Shown here one piece after another: positions 22,638 to 32,679 of a stretch of DNA of 64,000 nucleotides. The notes under the pieces are model-generated. The model ran no database searches. It was not told where the DNA came from and saw only the letters and a program-made list of their open reading frames with translations. Source of the DNA: Fulvia fulva (Eukaryota > Ascomycota > Dothideomycetes > Mycosphaerellales > Mycosphaerellaceae); assembly GCF_020509005.1 (NCBI RefSeq), contig NC_063022.1, forward strand, positions 682,001 to 746,000, read 5' to 3'. A program made the translations under genes and the position numbers. Position 1 is the first letter of the stretch, and the number at the start of each line of letters is the position of its first letter.

Positions 22638-23409
22638 ATGCCGAGCCCAACCATTATCGCTCTGGTCGCGTTGGCTTTATGTTATCAGTATTTTCACTGG
22701 CATGATCGAAACATTCTGAATCACTTCTACTATCATGTAAGTACTCCACATAATTTTCGACGTCCTTCGAGACCTCCGACCGGTACATCGTAAGTGGCCG
22801 ATACACTACTCTCTGGCCGATCGACTCTCGAAGGACGACATCACCAGGACACTACCAGAACACACAGACGCCTTACCTGCTGGAGAGATATGCGCTTTCT
22901 GTCGAGACAGCCACAGCCTGCCTCGGAAGCTCCCTTGCGGACACATTTATTGCACAGCCTGCATTGCCACCCTCTTCGACTATGCGCAGGACCACTGTGG
23001 CCTGTGTTACCAAAAGTGGTGCTCGATTAGCACCGCAGCACCATCTGTCGAGTCCCAGAAGTTTGCTCTCGATGTAAGGAGGAGACTGATGGCGGAACTT
23101 GGCCATTGGGCGGTGACAGCCACGACCCTGGTCATATTCCTCGGACTATACCCGCGACTAAGGAGGAATGCCATCGCCCGAAGCACCATCGGGTTTCCAG
23201 TTGTCTTGGTCCATCTCTTGCTGTATATGAACTATCGGACACAGAAACTCTTGTTGAGACAGTTCACCAGGTGTATGAGAGTCTTCGGTGAGGGGTGGTG
23301 GTTGAATCTACCCGAGCATGCTCCCTCGGACGGACTTTCTCCAATGGGACTCAGTGTCATGGCTATGGGTTTGCTGGTCATAGTGGTTTGGCAATGTGGA
23401 ACACGCTAA
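22638..23409 (+). CDS. RING-finger membrane protein, array member 2
   Basis: Two exons, 22638-22736 and 22795-23409, joined across a 58-nt intron with GTAAGT donor and GTAAG acceptor; the frame is kept and the product is 237 residues. The first 20 residues form a membrane segment. The RING is C66, C69, C81, H83, C86, C89, C101, C104. Two membrane segments follow (about 138-152 and 166-178), then F-G-E-G-W-W (about 197-202) and a last membrane segment (about 218-232). It is the only array member that needs an intron. The acceptor has a weak pyrimidine tract, so the exact junction is less sure than the gene itself. Closely similar in layout to the other three members. Confidence 0.72.
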
Positions 23410-23864
23410 GAAGAGGAGGCTGATAGCATACAAATGGAGAAAAGGAGCTTGGGGAGTCGGATTCCCTCCGGTAGCGCCTAAGGACAGGGTCGGATTGGCT
23501 TTTAGGTATTGCATTTGCATACATCGAGTACTTCGCAACCAGGCAGCCGAAGGGAGTTTTATGACCTACAGCAGGGGTATAGGCTTGACAGTAGTAAGCC
23601 CGAGCATAGCAGATAACAAAACGGTGGGGGGACCGGCCGTGTATCGTCACATGTATACACGGACGAGCGCCAAGTGAATGATCTAAGTGAATGACCCCAG
23701 CCGAGCAACAATGCAGTTCCATTACTGTAACGTCTGTTCTCTTGACATCTGCACTCGAGGAGAACCAACTTTAGACCACTAAAGGACTAGCTTGCTCAGG
23801 ACTCATCGCCAATTGACCACCTCGCACAGCATTATCCGACAAGTTTTCACGGAAGAGCTCTGCA
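23410..23864. other. Intergenic between RING genes 2 and 3
   Basis: About 455 bp with no recognised gene. It contains the promoter of RING gene 3. Confidence 0.35.
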
Positions 23865-24662
23865 ATGTCGCCACTCGGTCCAATCATGGCCGGAATCGCC
23901 TATGTCATAGATATTATCATCGACGCCTTCAACCCGTGGAAGACTCCATTCCACGTCGCACTGATCGCCGCGGTCCTTAGTAAGATCATCCGGGACATCT
24001 CTACCTTCCTTCACGCCATCATACCAGTCTACAACAAAGGGCCGATCACTCGATATAGCCAATTACTCGCCTCTAAAAGGAAAATCATTGAGTCCTTACC
24101 TGGTATCAGTCGAGCACTCGCCGAGGACGAGACATGTGCACTTTGTAAAGATCAGCACGTCGAGCCTCTCGAGCTGCCATGCCAACACGTCTACTGCAAG
24201 GCTTGCCTTGAGACGCTTATGGACCATGGATACAACTACTGCGGTCTATGCAAGCGGCAATGCTACTCCTTGGAAGATCTGCCCCCGACTGATTTAGCGA
24301 GAAGGAAGGCTTCAAAAGCTCAGCGAGTTCTGTACAGCCATCTCATCTCTTGCGGGTTGGCTGCCACAGGCTTGCTTGTGTTCGTGTCACTATGGCCGAA
24401 CATACTTGCTGCCCTCGCAGCCGCCGGTGGATCTGGGCTAGCCTACGAGCTACTCTGTGTCTTTGCGGCTTTCTACTTCTACCAGGTCTGCGTGCTCAAG
24501 ATTGAGACGGGCCGTATCGACAACCTTGACGAGGAGTGGGGACAGAATATTCTCTTGAGGAATGGCTTTGCACTAATCTGGTTCGTCTGGACTTGCCTCG
24601 TGCTGGCAATGTTCTGCAACGTACTGAAGTGGATGTTGATTGTGTGGTACTTGGGCGCATGA
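23865..24662 (+). CDS. RING-finger membrane protein, array member 3
   Basis: Single exon, 265 residues, ATG at 23865. An N-terminal hydrophobic region spans about residues 5-55, then the linker I-T-R-Y-S-Q-L-L-A-S and a leucine-containing helix lead to the RING: C91, C94, C106, H108, C111, C114, C126, C129. Two to three membrane segments follow (about 160-185, 190-212, 232-262). The loop motif is L-D-E-E-W-G, so the second Trp of the other members is replaced by Gly. It is the best-ordered member and probably shows the ancestral length. Predicted E3 ligase in an internal membrane; orientation and substrate unknown. Confidence 0.8.
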   Translation: MSPLGPIMAGIAYVIDIIIDAFNPWKTPFHVALIAAVLSKIIRDISTFLHAIIPVYNKGPITRYSQLLASKRKIIESLPGISRALAEDETCALCKDQHVEPLELPCQHVYCKACLETLMDHGYNYCGLCKRQCYSLEDLPPTDLARRKASKAQRVLYSHLISCGLAATGLLVFVSLWPNILAALAAAGGSGLAYELLCVFAAFYFYQVCVLKIETGRIDNLDEEWGQNILLRNGFALIWFVWTCLVLAMFCNVLKWMLIVWYLGA

Positions 24663-25172
24663 GCAGGGTTGGGTATGTGGCCGGTTTGAGATGCACATGC
24701 TCCACAAAAATGTTATGGTCCAGTTATTGGGTGGGTTCAGCCAGCTCGATGGAGTTCGCAAGTTATCTCGTTCAGGAAGCTAGAGGACCTGCAAATGATG
24801 ATGGAGGATTGCTGGCCTCTCTTTCGGCTTCAAAGTATACTGGAAGATTCAGCGCCATGGAGTCGCGTATCAGAGTACACTATCAGCCGCATCGAATACA
24901 TACGAAGCTTCAGATACTGGCATGTGACAGAGGATACGCAACTCTAATCATACCGCTAAAAGCGTGAGTGTAATTGATCCGGACAAGCAACGGCGAAGCA
25001 GGAATCACATGGGCTTAGCGAGAAGTGAATATGGGCAAGGCGATCGCTCTTACCTTGGCACTCATTAAACTTCCATCACATTTTCATCTTGGTGTCTTCT
25101 TCCCCTCTTCTTTCTTGACACTCTTGCGACATCTACAACACACACGCCTATCTTCCTGCATCACCTCCCAGT
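24663..25172. other. Intergenic between RING genes 3 and 4
   Basis: About 510 bp. No gene or repeat recognised; promoter region of RING gene 4. Confidence 0.35.
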
Positions 25173-25994
25173 ATGACGTTCCCACTTTCGCTGTCAAGCG
25201 GCTCGGTCGGTTCAGCAATACTACTTGGCCTTTTCATCTACGCGCTCACCACAGGACTCGACCATGTTTTCGAGCCTTCGGTAGCCACTCCTCTACGCTG
25301 GATATTGTTCGCAGCAGTGCTCTTAGAGATGCTGGGCGACCTCATCTTGATCAACGCACATGTTCATCTCGCTCTAGGCGGATGGCCGACGCGACGATAC
25401 GGAAGATTGCCCTCGAAGGACCAGATCATCGGATCACTTGCGCCCTACCTGGAAGCAGTAGCCAAGGATGACATATGCGCATTCTGCAGAGGCCCTTACG
25501 AAGATCCTCTCGAGCTACCGTGCAATCATCTGTACTGCAAGGACTGTGTCAAGACTCTGATCGAGTATGGGCATAACAAGTGTGGTCTCTGCTACCAGGA
25601 ATTCTACGGTCCTGCCGGACCTGTGCTTTCAGCAACGGCGAGGAGCAAGCGCACCGAGGCCAAATCCGAACTACTCTGGGACCTGATGCTCTGGTTGATG
25701 CATGCAATCTGCCTCCTGTTGATTGTGATGTACTGGACTAGCATCCACGCCATTCTCGACTCCAAGTCCTGGGAGCTTGTGGCAGCTGGTCATCTCACCC
25801 TTGCGATGCTCACCACAGCGTACCTGATACAGGTCATGCTCTTCGCAGAGATATTAGACTGTATTTCGAACTTCCGAGAAGATTGGTGGAGAGAGATTCA
25901 CAAGTGCAGACGCTGGAGAGCATGGTATTGGGTATTGGACTGCGTCGCTGTGGTTGCAGTGGCTTTGGTTGTAGCCAAGCTGCTGTGGAAATGA
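25173..25994 (+). CDS. RING-finger membrane protein, array member 4
   Basis: Single exon, 273 residues, ATG at 25173. Two hydrophobic segments (about 12-28 and 41-66) precede the RING: C102, C105, C117, H119, C122, C125, C137, C140. The segment C-G-L-C-Y-Q after the last pair is shared with member 2, and L-E-L-P-C-x-H-x-Y-C-K is shared with member 3. Membrane segments follow at about 160-180, 186-224 and 250-270, with the loop motif F-R-E-D-W-W before the last. Same strand and spacing as the others, so it completes a four-gene tandem array produced by local duplication. Confidence 0.8.
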   Translation: MTFPLSLSSGSVGSAILLGLFIYALTTGLDHVFEPSVATPLRWILFAAVLLEMLGDLILINAHVHLALGGWPTRRYGRLPSKDQIIGSLAPYLEAVAKDDICAFCRGPYEDPLELPCNHLYCKDCVKTLIEYGHNKCGLCYQEFYGPAGPVLSATARSKRTEAKSELLWDLMLWLMHAICLLLIVMYWTSIHAILDSKSWELVAAGHLTLAMLTTAYLIQVMLFAEILDCISNFREDWWREIHKCRRWRAWYWVLDCVAVVAVALVVAKLLWK

Positions 25995-26195
25995 GTCAGA
26001 TGCCATCGAACAAGAGGAAGAGATGGTTCCAAGTAGTGACCACTGTGAGGCGGAGTGTCGAGGTGGTACACCCAGTACTTAGTGATGGTGAAGATGACCG
26101 AGATCATGGGGTGATAGATTGCTAATGTGGTCCTGAATCCGGAAGGCTTCGTGCAAAGTGGCCTTCACGTGGAAGAAATACATCTTTCATCCTTA

Positions 26196-27197
26196 TCACT
26201 TGACCCAGCTCTTGCCTTTACCACGCACAATATTATCGTAGCCAGACTCGATGAGCGCAGACGTCAAGCCAATACGATCTTGCATGCCTACCATGGCAGC
26301 ACAGATGACCACAATATCCTCGATCAGGTGTTCCGTAAGAGTATCGCTTTGTGGAATGGTCAAGATACCACTATGCTTCGCCCATGGTGCACTGCGAGTG
26401 TACGCTGCCAAGATCTTGTCTGAGTTCTCAGCGGCCAGGACTTGGGTCGGGAAAGGTGTCCGTGGATCGCGATCGCCATAAGAACCAGACCCTTCAGCAT
26501 TATCATGAGGTCCGACCCACTCGGGCTGCTTCTCGTGGATAATTTCTGAAGGTGTCTTGACCGGAGGGCTTCCCACTGCGGCCGCTACAGCCCCTTGGTC
26601 TGTGGAGGTCTTCCATTCCACCCTCACTCCACTCAATGCCGGTAGATCAATACCATATGTCGTACTCAGCCATCCTGTGCAAGCCATGAAGCGATCCGTG
26701 GGACTAACATGTCTTGCTCCTCGTTCCTCGATTTCAGCTTCGTGGGGCTGGAAGGTAATGGTTGGGCCACAACCAGGCCAGACCACCTTTGGAAACTTGA
26801 TGGTAGCGATCTCGCTCGCGGAAGCCTTTCTGGCAAAGCATGGGGTCTTCCTATGCATCGTGGCATCACGCGTGGTGCTGTATACGAGCTGCCAAGATGG
26901 CGGTGCCGGAGACGGTCTCTCCGGACTAATAGTAATGGTCCAGAAGTCGAGTGTAGGCTTTCGGAGTGTCACTAAATACCTCAAAACAGTAGAAGTCGGC
27001 ATTGCGGACCCATTTGGGGCAACAATGGATTTCTCCGAGTCCCGATAGCTTTGTCGCTTTGCCTGTTTCTCATCATGCATGGCAGCATCAGCGGCAGGAT
27101 TATGACGGTGAGCATTTTGCGAGTCTACTTCACGGTGATGTGGAGGAACTGTCTCGCCTTTTCCGATCTCCTGTGCTCGATCGGTCTGGCTAGCCAT
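26196..27197 (-). CDS. Unknown protein
   Basis: ORF of 333 residues with ATG at 27197; no family recognised. The first 60 residues are polar, with many Gln/His/Lys/Asp, and look disordered. A middle part (about 65-210) has regular hydrophobic spacing and several Trp and Pro (FWTITI and K-F-P-K-V-V-W-P-G-C-G-P), suggesting a beta-rich domain; the rest includes a probable amphipathic helix near residues 290-320 (EDIVVICAAMVG). There is no signal peptide or membrane segment. It faces the RING array tail to tail. An unrecognised intron is possible. Confidence 0.5.
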   Translation of the reverse strand: MASQTDRAQEIGKGETVPPHHREVDSQNAHRHNPAADAAMHDEKQAKRQSYRDSEKSIVAPNGSAMPTSTVLRYLVTLRKPTLDFWTITISPERPSPAPPSWQLVYSTTRDATMHRKTPCFARKASASEIATIKFPKVVWPGCGPTITFQPHEAEIEERGARHVSPTDRFMACTGWLSTTYGIDLPALSGVRVEWKTSTDQGAVAAAVGSPPVKTPSEIIHEKQPEWVGPHDNAEGSGSYGDRDPRTPFPTQVLAAENSDKILAAYTRSAPWAKHSGILTIPQSDTLTEHLIEDIVVICAAMVGMQDRIGLTSALIESGYDNIVRGKGKSWVK

Positions 27198-27687
27198 GAT
27201 TATGTTGCCCCTAGCTGAAGAGGAGCATAAGCAAGAAGGACTGAACCCAAACTGCTGCAGAAGAACGACTCAGCAGGCCGACAGCGTACTGTTGTACCCC
27301 CGAATCTGATTGACAATGACCAAATGGGAACAGGAACGGTTGTAGGCAGGCCAGGCTGTGGGGAAAATCGATGTTGCTGTAGAAAAAGCACACGAACCCC
27401 CAAGCGAGGTGGCAATAGCGATCGTGTTGTGGTCCCGCGCCGAGTCGCCCACCCAGCCCGAGCTCCTTCACATCTCACTTCACCTTGATAACATGCACAT
27501 ACTGACTTGACAGCACGTTTGATAAATTGTGGCTGGGTACGCAGAGCTTCAAAGAACGCCTGATCTAGTAGCTTCTCAATCTCCTTGATCCTCAGAAACG
27601 CTCACACTCCAATGTGACAAAGGCCTAGGCTAGACGTTAAGAAGGTGCCAGGTGAAAGGCGCGATCGATGGCTTCAAGAGTCTGCCT
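27198..27687. other. Intergenic, no gene seen
   Basis: About 490 bp. Three overlapping minus-strand frames of 60-92 codons in this stretch have no family features and were not accepted. Confidence 0.4.
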
Positions 27688-27899
27688 TCAGCAGCCATCA
27701 TAGCACTAACGGACAAGTCAGCAAAGTACAAGAGACCAAGCACGAGAGGTGTAGAGACCGAGGAACGTACGTCTCTAGGTAGTGTTTTCTCCTTCTTGTA
27801 GAAGCTGCAGCAGTCTGACGCCGCTACGGCCTCCTCGACTTCTCTGGAGCAGCCAGCGAACATGAGCACTGTGGCCACAATAGCCAGGAGGATCTTCAT
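27688..27899 (-). CDS. Predicted small secreted cysteine-rich peptide
   Basis: Two-exon model: 27899-27771 (43 codons) and 27705-27688, with a 65-nt intron that has a GTACGT donor, a GCTGAC branch-like site and a TTAG acceptor. The product is 48 residues. The first 16 or so are a signal peptide (M-K-I-L-L-A-I-V-A-T-V-L-M-F-A-G). The remainder is short, acidic then basic, and contains C17, C30, C31, C44 and C48; the last two Cys exist only in the spliced form, since exon 2 adds C-Y-D-G-C and then a stop. Size, secretion signal and Cys content fit fungal effector-like or antimicrobial-type peptides in general, but no family is recognised. Unspliced reading gives a less plausible 89-residue tail-extended form. 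The odd Cys count leaves one unpaired if C17 is mature. Confidence 0.5.
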
Positions 27900-28162
27900 A
27901 GTCGATTGTGTCCAACTCAGGCTTCGTGGTATGGCAATGGCTGACGCAGGAAGATGTCTGCGCAGTATCATAATTTAGACCGTATGTGGCGGTCAGTCTG
28001 GGGTCAACGATTCATACACTGTGACTCGTTCCACAGGTTGAGCTGTTTCGCTGGGTGATCATTGCGAAAGATAGTCTTCTCCTTTTTGGATGATCCCAGT
28101 CGGTTGACAGCTTTTCGCCATGGCTATGAACAGAAGGCAGACGTAAATTTTACCGGTATCAT

Positions 28163-29026
28163 CTACACAGGTACCTCGACGAAGTTCCAGTGTTCGTCGT
28201 CCCAGTGCTCTGTGGCCAGTGTCATACACCGTGTTTCGCGTCCAGATATGATCCCGGATTGTTCCAAAGGCACATGCGAGCTTCGGTTCAGAGGCCAGCT
28301 TTGACCTTTAGGCAGGACGACATGCTTCTCGCATTCTCTCAGTACGCACCAGCACGGCGCACCCACAACGACGGCTGGCTTACTACCCAGTCGTTGCCGC
28401 AGTAGAGCAGTAATTCGCGTCAATCCTCGAGCCTCGTGCGGCACCAGATTTGTGGCGTTTGGTTCACGTGATGCAGCGCGGGTCAGATCTAGTACGACGG
28501 TCATGTTTGGGGAGCTTCTCAGCGGCTGTAGAGCACGAATCGCGTGGCACCAGTCATCGTAGAGAGGCTCGAGCAGTCTTACACCGAAGCTGCTTGCGTT
28601 GCGGTGGTCTTCGTCTTGTGGGGAGACCTGGCCAGTGAGAGGTGCATAGACTTCAAGGCTGAGCTGTTTGTCGGCCTCGTCGGTGGAGGTCAGGTTTGAA
28701 AGTGCTTGATCGAGATCTTGAGGAGCTGATACGGTGATTTGCAGCACCATAATGGCTGCAAAGCCCAGGCACTGCAGGTGTGGTGTCGTTGCACAGAGAT
28801 AGAACCGATTACAAGGAGAAGCGACAGCTCTCAGACCATGAATGATGCTAGGCCAAATGAAGACGACGTGGTCTGAAGTCTCAGCGGCTCCATCTCGCGA
28901 TTCGTGCGAGGCTGCAACGTCGTCTCCCACTTCTGCTTCATCCATCAGTGGCACTTGCCACGGCAGCAGCTGTCGCCGACGGCAGTCCCACGAGATGAGG
29001 GGAGGGAGACTTGCGCCAAGGCACAT
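28163..29026 (-). CDS. Unknown protein
   Basis: ORF of 287 residues with ATG at 29026, no named family. A later ATG (M-V-L-Q-I-T-V, near 28751) may be the true start: from there the sequence is regular (alternating strands and helices, L-S-L-E-V-Y-A-P-L, V-V-L-D-L-T-R-A-A-S-R), whereas the 90 residues before it are Trp/Cys/Arg-rich and look non-coding. No membrane segment or signal peptide is clear. It ends shortly before the small secreted peptide gene. Confidence 0.45.
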   Translation of the reverse strand: MCLGASLPPLISWDCRRRQLLPWQVPLMDEAEVGDDVAASHESRDGAAETSDHVVFIWPSIIHGLRAVASPCNRFYLCATTPHLQCLGFAAIMVLQITVSAPQDLDQALSNLTSTDEADKQLSLEVYAPLTGQVSPQDEDHRNASSFGVRLLEPLYDDWCHAIRALQPLRSSPNMTVVLDLTRAASREPNATNLVPHEARGLTRITALLRQRLGSKPAVVVGAPCWCVLRECEKHVVLPKGQSWPLNRSSHVPLEQSGIISGRETRCMTLATEHWDDEHWNFVEVPV

Positions 29027-29236
29027 GCATCCTTTGTGAGAGCTAGATTCACTGCTGCCGCGTCCCGCTAAGAGACGTCATTCGTAGTAATCGTCACATG
29101 CGCGTCTTCCAAGCCGTCTACCACTTTCCATGGCTTCACTGCCACACAGCGCCACTTCTGCTGTGCACTCTTCTTCTTGAGCACTAACAACACCTCCACA
29201 CCTACCACTCACCTCTTACAGACATACCCAACAACC

Positions 29237-30293
29237 ATGTCAGGCTCACGCATTCCCGACGAAGCACCACCCTCCTACTCGCAAGCAACCGGCTCATCAC
29301 AAGCCTCGAATCCGGCACAATCAGCAGCCGGCTCCAGCAGCAACACCAATGCCAGCTCACACTTGAACGTGCCCGGCGCATCCGCAGGCGGCAAAGATGG
29401 CATTCCTACAGCCTACAGGCGAAGCATGGAGGACGAGCAGCGACCCCTACCCAAGGGCTGGGTCCGCACATACGATCCTAACAGCGAGCACCAATTCTTC
29501 GTCGACACTACGAAAGAACCACCGCGATCGATCTGGCACCATCCCTACGATGACGACGAATACCTCGCGACACTACCGACGGAAGAGCGCGAGCGAATCG
29601 AACAGGAAAGCATGAGCGACATGCTGGGCAACGGCAACCACGGCTCGAAAGAGCACATGATCCACTCGCATTCCGATGACGAGGATGATCACCAACATGC
29701 TGCGGCTGGCTCGTCTGCTGCGGGCAGCTCCGCTCAACTGCCTCCACGACCAGAGGGCAAGGGCAAGCAGCCAGAGCGCTCGTTCGGCCGCAAGCTAAAG
29801 GACAAGGTTACGGGCATGACACATGAGCAGCGTGAGCAAGAGCGGAAGAGAAGAGCCGAGGAAGAGCAGCGCATGTACGAGCAGCATTTGCGCGTGCGTC
29901 AAGCTATGACCAAGGCCATGCAGACAGGTCAGCCACAGTTGCTTGGCAAGGATCGTGATGGGAAGGTATGTAACACACCCAGCATCTTAGCAGCATACAC
30001 CAGGAACGGAATTACTGACACGTCAATAGGACGTCTACATCGAGCCTCCTGCTCAGCGGCCAGGTTACCACGGCGGAGGCTACGGAAATGGCTACGGCTA
30101 CAACCCATATCAGCAACCTCCAGGCGTCTACAGCACACCGAATGCACGCTACATTCGCCCGCAGGGACCTTACGCACGACCAGGGTACGGTTATGGTGGA
30201 GGTTACGGACGAGGCGGTATGGGCTACGGCATGCCTCTTGCTTTGGGTGGTGGTCTGCTTGGTGGTCTGCTGCTCGGCGACATGTTATTCTAA
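29237..30293 (+). CDS. WW-domain protein with Gly/Tyr-rich tail
   Basis: Two exons, 29237-29965 and 30030-30293, across a 64-nt intron (GTATGT..ATAG); 330 residues. A WW domain lies at about residues 70-104 with W75 and W100 and the closing P103. The extreme N-terminus has a P-P-S-Y motif at residues 11-14, the kind of ligand that WW domains bind. The middle is Ser/Ala/His-rich and charged, with a Glu/Arg-rich helix (H-E-Q-R-E-Q-E-R-K-R-R) near residue 215. The tail is Gly/Tyr/Pro-rich (NGYGYNPYQQPPG) and ends in a hydrophobic L-G-G-G-L-L-G-G-L-L-L-G segment. Family-like proteins are common in Pezizomycotina; the role is probably as an adaptor. An upstream TTG in frame is not a likely start. 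Confidence 0.83.
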
Positions 30294-30751
30294 GCTTGAC
30301 GACACTTCCAACTCCAGTCAGAGGACTACCAGCCAGATTGACGAACGATGATGGACCACGACGCGTATGAAGATCACGGCATGAATACGGGAGCTCGAGC
30401 GATAGCATGTCATGGAACGGCACTAGCAGGAACAATTGTATCCTTTGATATGGCTGACGGTAGATAGATCACACTACGTATGCCCTCGCCGGCTTTCTTT
30501 CAAACGTTGCTACACACCTCCATTCTCGCTCTCGACATCCAACATGGCCCTCCCAGCTTCTTTATGCACGACATGATGCTGATCACGGCCAGAAGCTTAT
30601 TTTGACCGAAAGTACCGAAGTACTCTTCGGCCACCACTACCGACATGCACTCCACGCGGGGATTGCAGCTCGACGGCTCCACGATATACATACAAGTGTC
30701 GCCCACACCAGCGTTAACGCTACTCCACCAACATCCTACAGCATACTAAGC
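30294..30751. other. Intergenic, no gene seen
   Basis: About 460 bp between the WW gene and the aldolase-like fragment. Nothing recognised. Confidence 0.4.
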
Positions 30752-31271
30752 ATGTCCCGCTTCCTCAGATCTCAAACTCTCCAAGCATTCAGACCTGCCG
30801 CCAGCCGACCATTAACACAATGCAGAGCTTTAGCTACACCGGCTACGCAACAACCGAAGTCCTACGACCAACTCACCGGCAATGAACGAGCAGCCCAAGT
30901 CCGCAGCACCCAAGGTGATAGACCACTGGACCGCTTCGTCTACGGCGCCCATCCCATCAGCGGCGCCCAGGTCGAACAAGTCAAACATGTCCGCATGCCA
31001 ACTTTCACTAACCCACTCGACGAGCGAGTTTTTCGCAAACTTCACGCTGCGGCCTGTATTCGATGGCTAGGAATCAACGGTACTAGCATCTCCTCTCGTG
31101 ATAGGTGATATCCGCTTGCTAACGCTCTAAGGCTACAACAACGAAGGCGCGGGCGGCCACATCACGAGGCGGAGTATACGAGGAGGGTTTATACGGATGA
31201 GATGGAGTATTGTATGTTTCAGAGTTGGTGAGTGGCACGCGTGTGAGGAATTGGTTGGTGGAATGTGCTGA
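30752..31271 (+). pseudogene. Class II aldolase/adducin-like N-terminus, truncated
   Basis: Exon 1 (30752-31079) encodes a Ser/Arg-rich start like a mitochondrial presequence (M-S-R-F-L-R-S-Q-T-L), then N-P-L-D-E-R-V-F-R-K-L-H-A-A-A-C. A 52-nt intron (31080-31131) with a perfect TGCTAAC branch site follows. Exon 2 continues with GYNNEGAGGHIT, the family's glycine-rich turn before its metal and substrate site. The expected continuation (V-R-D-P and the zinc-binding His residues) is missing; the frame instead runs through unrelated Arg/Trp-rich sequence to TGA at 31269-31271, giving 155 residues. The other frame of this tail (Y-T-D-E-M-E-Y-C-M-F-Q-S, a good 3' intron, then F-E-D-I-V-K-D-S-K) looks more gene-like. 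So this is either a deletion-fused relic or a chimera of two genes. Confidence 0.5.
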
Positions 31272-31719
31272 TGTGATCGTCTTAGCTTTGAGGATATCGT
31301 GAAGGACTCGAAGGGGGAGTTGGGAATGTTGAGTGGTGGAGAGAGCAATGGGTTCGATGTGTTCCCGAGGGCATGGTGAAGAGCGGTCGAGGATGTGGGT
31401 AGAGATGTGGGTGGCATCGCTATGTGTGAAGTTCTGCTTGCTACTCTTCTGCTCTGATGAGGGAAAGATGCCTCATGCCGAAGAATGGTAGACAGCAGCC
31501 GTGCTCCTTGGCGACGATTGCACACCTCGCGAGGTGACAGTTTCAGCGACCCTTTCGCGAAGGAAACTTTCCATTGTGCTTCTCGAACATTTCTTTTGCA
31601 TATTTCCAGTCGATGCAGGACCATCCGAGTATCTACTAGCGCAACGTTCACATGCACCGAAATTAAAGTGGCGTCGCAGAAGTTCCGCGTCGACTACCGA
31701 GCGCATAAATCATAATTCC
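31272..31719. other. Transition from genes to transposon island
   Basis: About 450 bp. It includes the possible 3' part of the aldolase-like locus (to about 31,380) and then sequence with no recognised gene up to the first LTR. ORFs on the minus strand here were not accepted. Confidence 0.4.
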
Positions 31720-31954
31720 TGTTGAACAGGTACGGGTTGATGGCAGCGGAGTGGAGTAAGAGATCAATCTTCAACTGACTAATAGCACGAGCATGCAGCA
31801 ATATATCAGGAACCAATGTGTTGATTATGTTGGATGTCTATCTAAGCTAAAGGGGAGAGAAGGTATCTCCCTACAAGCTGAGTCATCGTAGATGCCTTAG
31901 GCTGCTAGATCACTTTATGATTGTTGACTCCCTTTGAGATGCTACATCTTAACA
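31720..31954 (-). repeat. Copia B LTR, copy 1
   Basis: Begins TG and ends CA on either strand. It matches the LTRs at 43294-43528 and 57152-57387 with only scattered, mainly transition, differences. Confidence 0.85.
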
Positions 31955-32067
31955 CTCCCACTCATCTCGCATAGGAGGTTATAGTCTGCTTACTTCCTGT
32001 CAATAGTACTTAGACCTTTTTATAACAGGTTAAGCTAGCTTATAAACCTCTAGAAGTATAGACTAGT
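31720..32067 (-). mobile_element. Copia family B, 3'-end relic
   Basis: A 235-bp LTR (31720-31954, TGTTGAACAGG to CATCTTAACA) followed by about 113 bp that match, in reverse complement, the 3' tail of the Copia B fragment at 43.2 kb, including its GAGTGGGAG polypurine tract. It stops abruptly at 32067, where a different LTR element begins, so its coding region and 5' LTR are lost. Confidence 0.8.
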
Positions 32068-32679
32068 TGTCACGAGACAGCCCTTTTCACGAACTACCTC
32101 GCAACATAGCATCGTCGGCCGTACGCCCGCGCGCTAGCGGCCGCTAGTGCCCACGAGCTTGATTCGCGCGACGCTATCTTCTCGCGCTTCTCGCGCTCTC
32201 TTAGATAGCTCGCGTAACTATATATGTCTTTACCCGACCCTAGTATAGCACTCTCGCCCGTAATAGTTAGTTACGCCTTCTAACGAGTAGAGAGCTAATC
32301 TCTACGTATAATACCGAGACCGCCCGAGATAGTACAATAGTACTAGACCGTACGATTAATTTACGATAATAGAGAACGCCGACGAGGCCTCTCGACGCTC
32401 TCCTCTACGACCTTTAAGTATAGGACCTACCGCCGCTACTTAGCGACAGTAGTACCTATATCGTACGCCCTCTATCTTAGCCGAGTTACTAACCGGAGAC
32501 CCTTAGAACCTAGAACTTTAGAACTAGCTCAACTCGATCCCTAGCGATAGTATATATCTAGACTATCTTAATATAATAAGGACAATAGAACGCTTCTCTA
32601 GACCCGGAAACGCTCATCGATCTCTACGCCAAAATAAGACACATTCGAAAGCTCTTATTAAGGCTATTCTAACGATATA
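32068..32679 (+). mobile_element. RIP-like LTR-element relic
   Basis: Begins TGTCACGAGACAG, an LTR-like start, and continues as TA-rich, CpA-poor DNA with many stop codons in all frames. A gag-like reading is possible after about 32,300 but too decayed to name. The Copia A element is inserted at its right end. Confidence 0.45.

Noticed and set aside
27200..27478. 92-codon minus-strand frame beside the unknown gene at 26.2-27.2 kb
   Set aside because: Three overlapping frames are open at once in this stretch, with no preferred one and no motif.
32068..32110. Left LTR of the same chromovirus as 56928
   Set aside because: Starts TGTCACGAG versus TATTACGGG look alike after RIP, but the following sequences do not align by eye; treated as separate elements.
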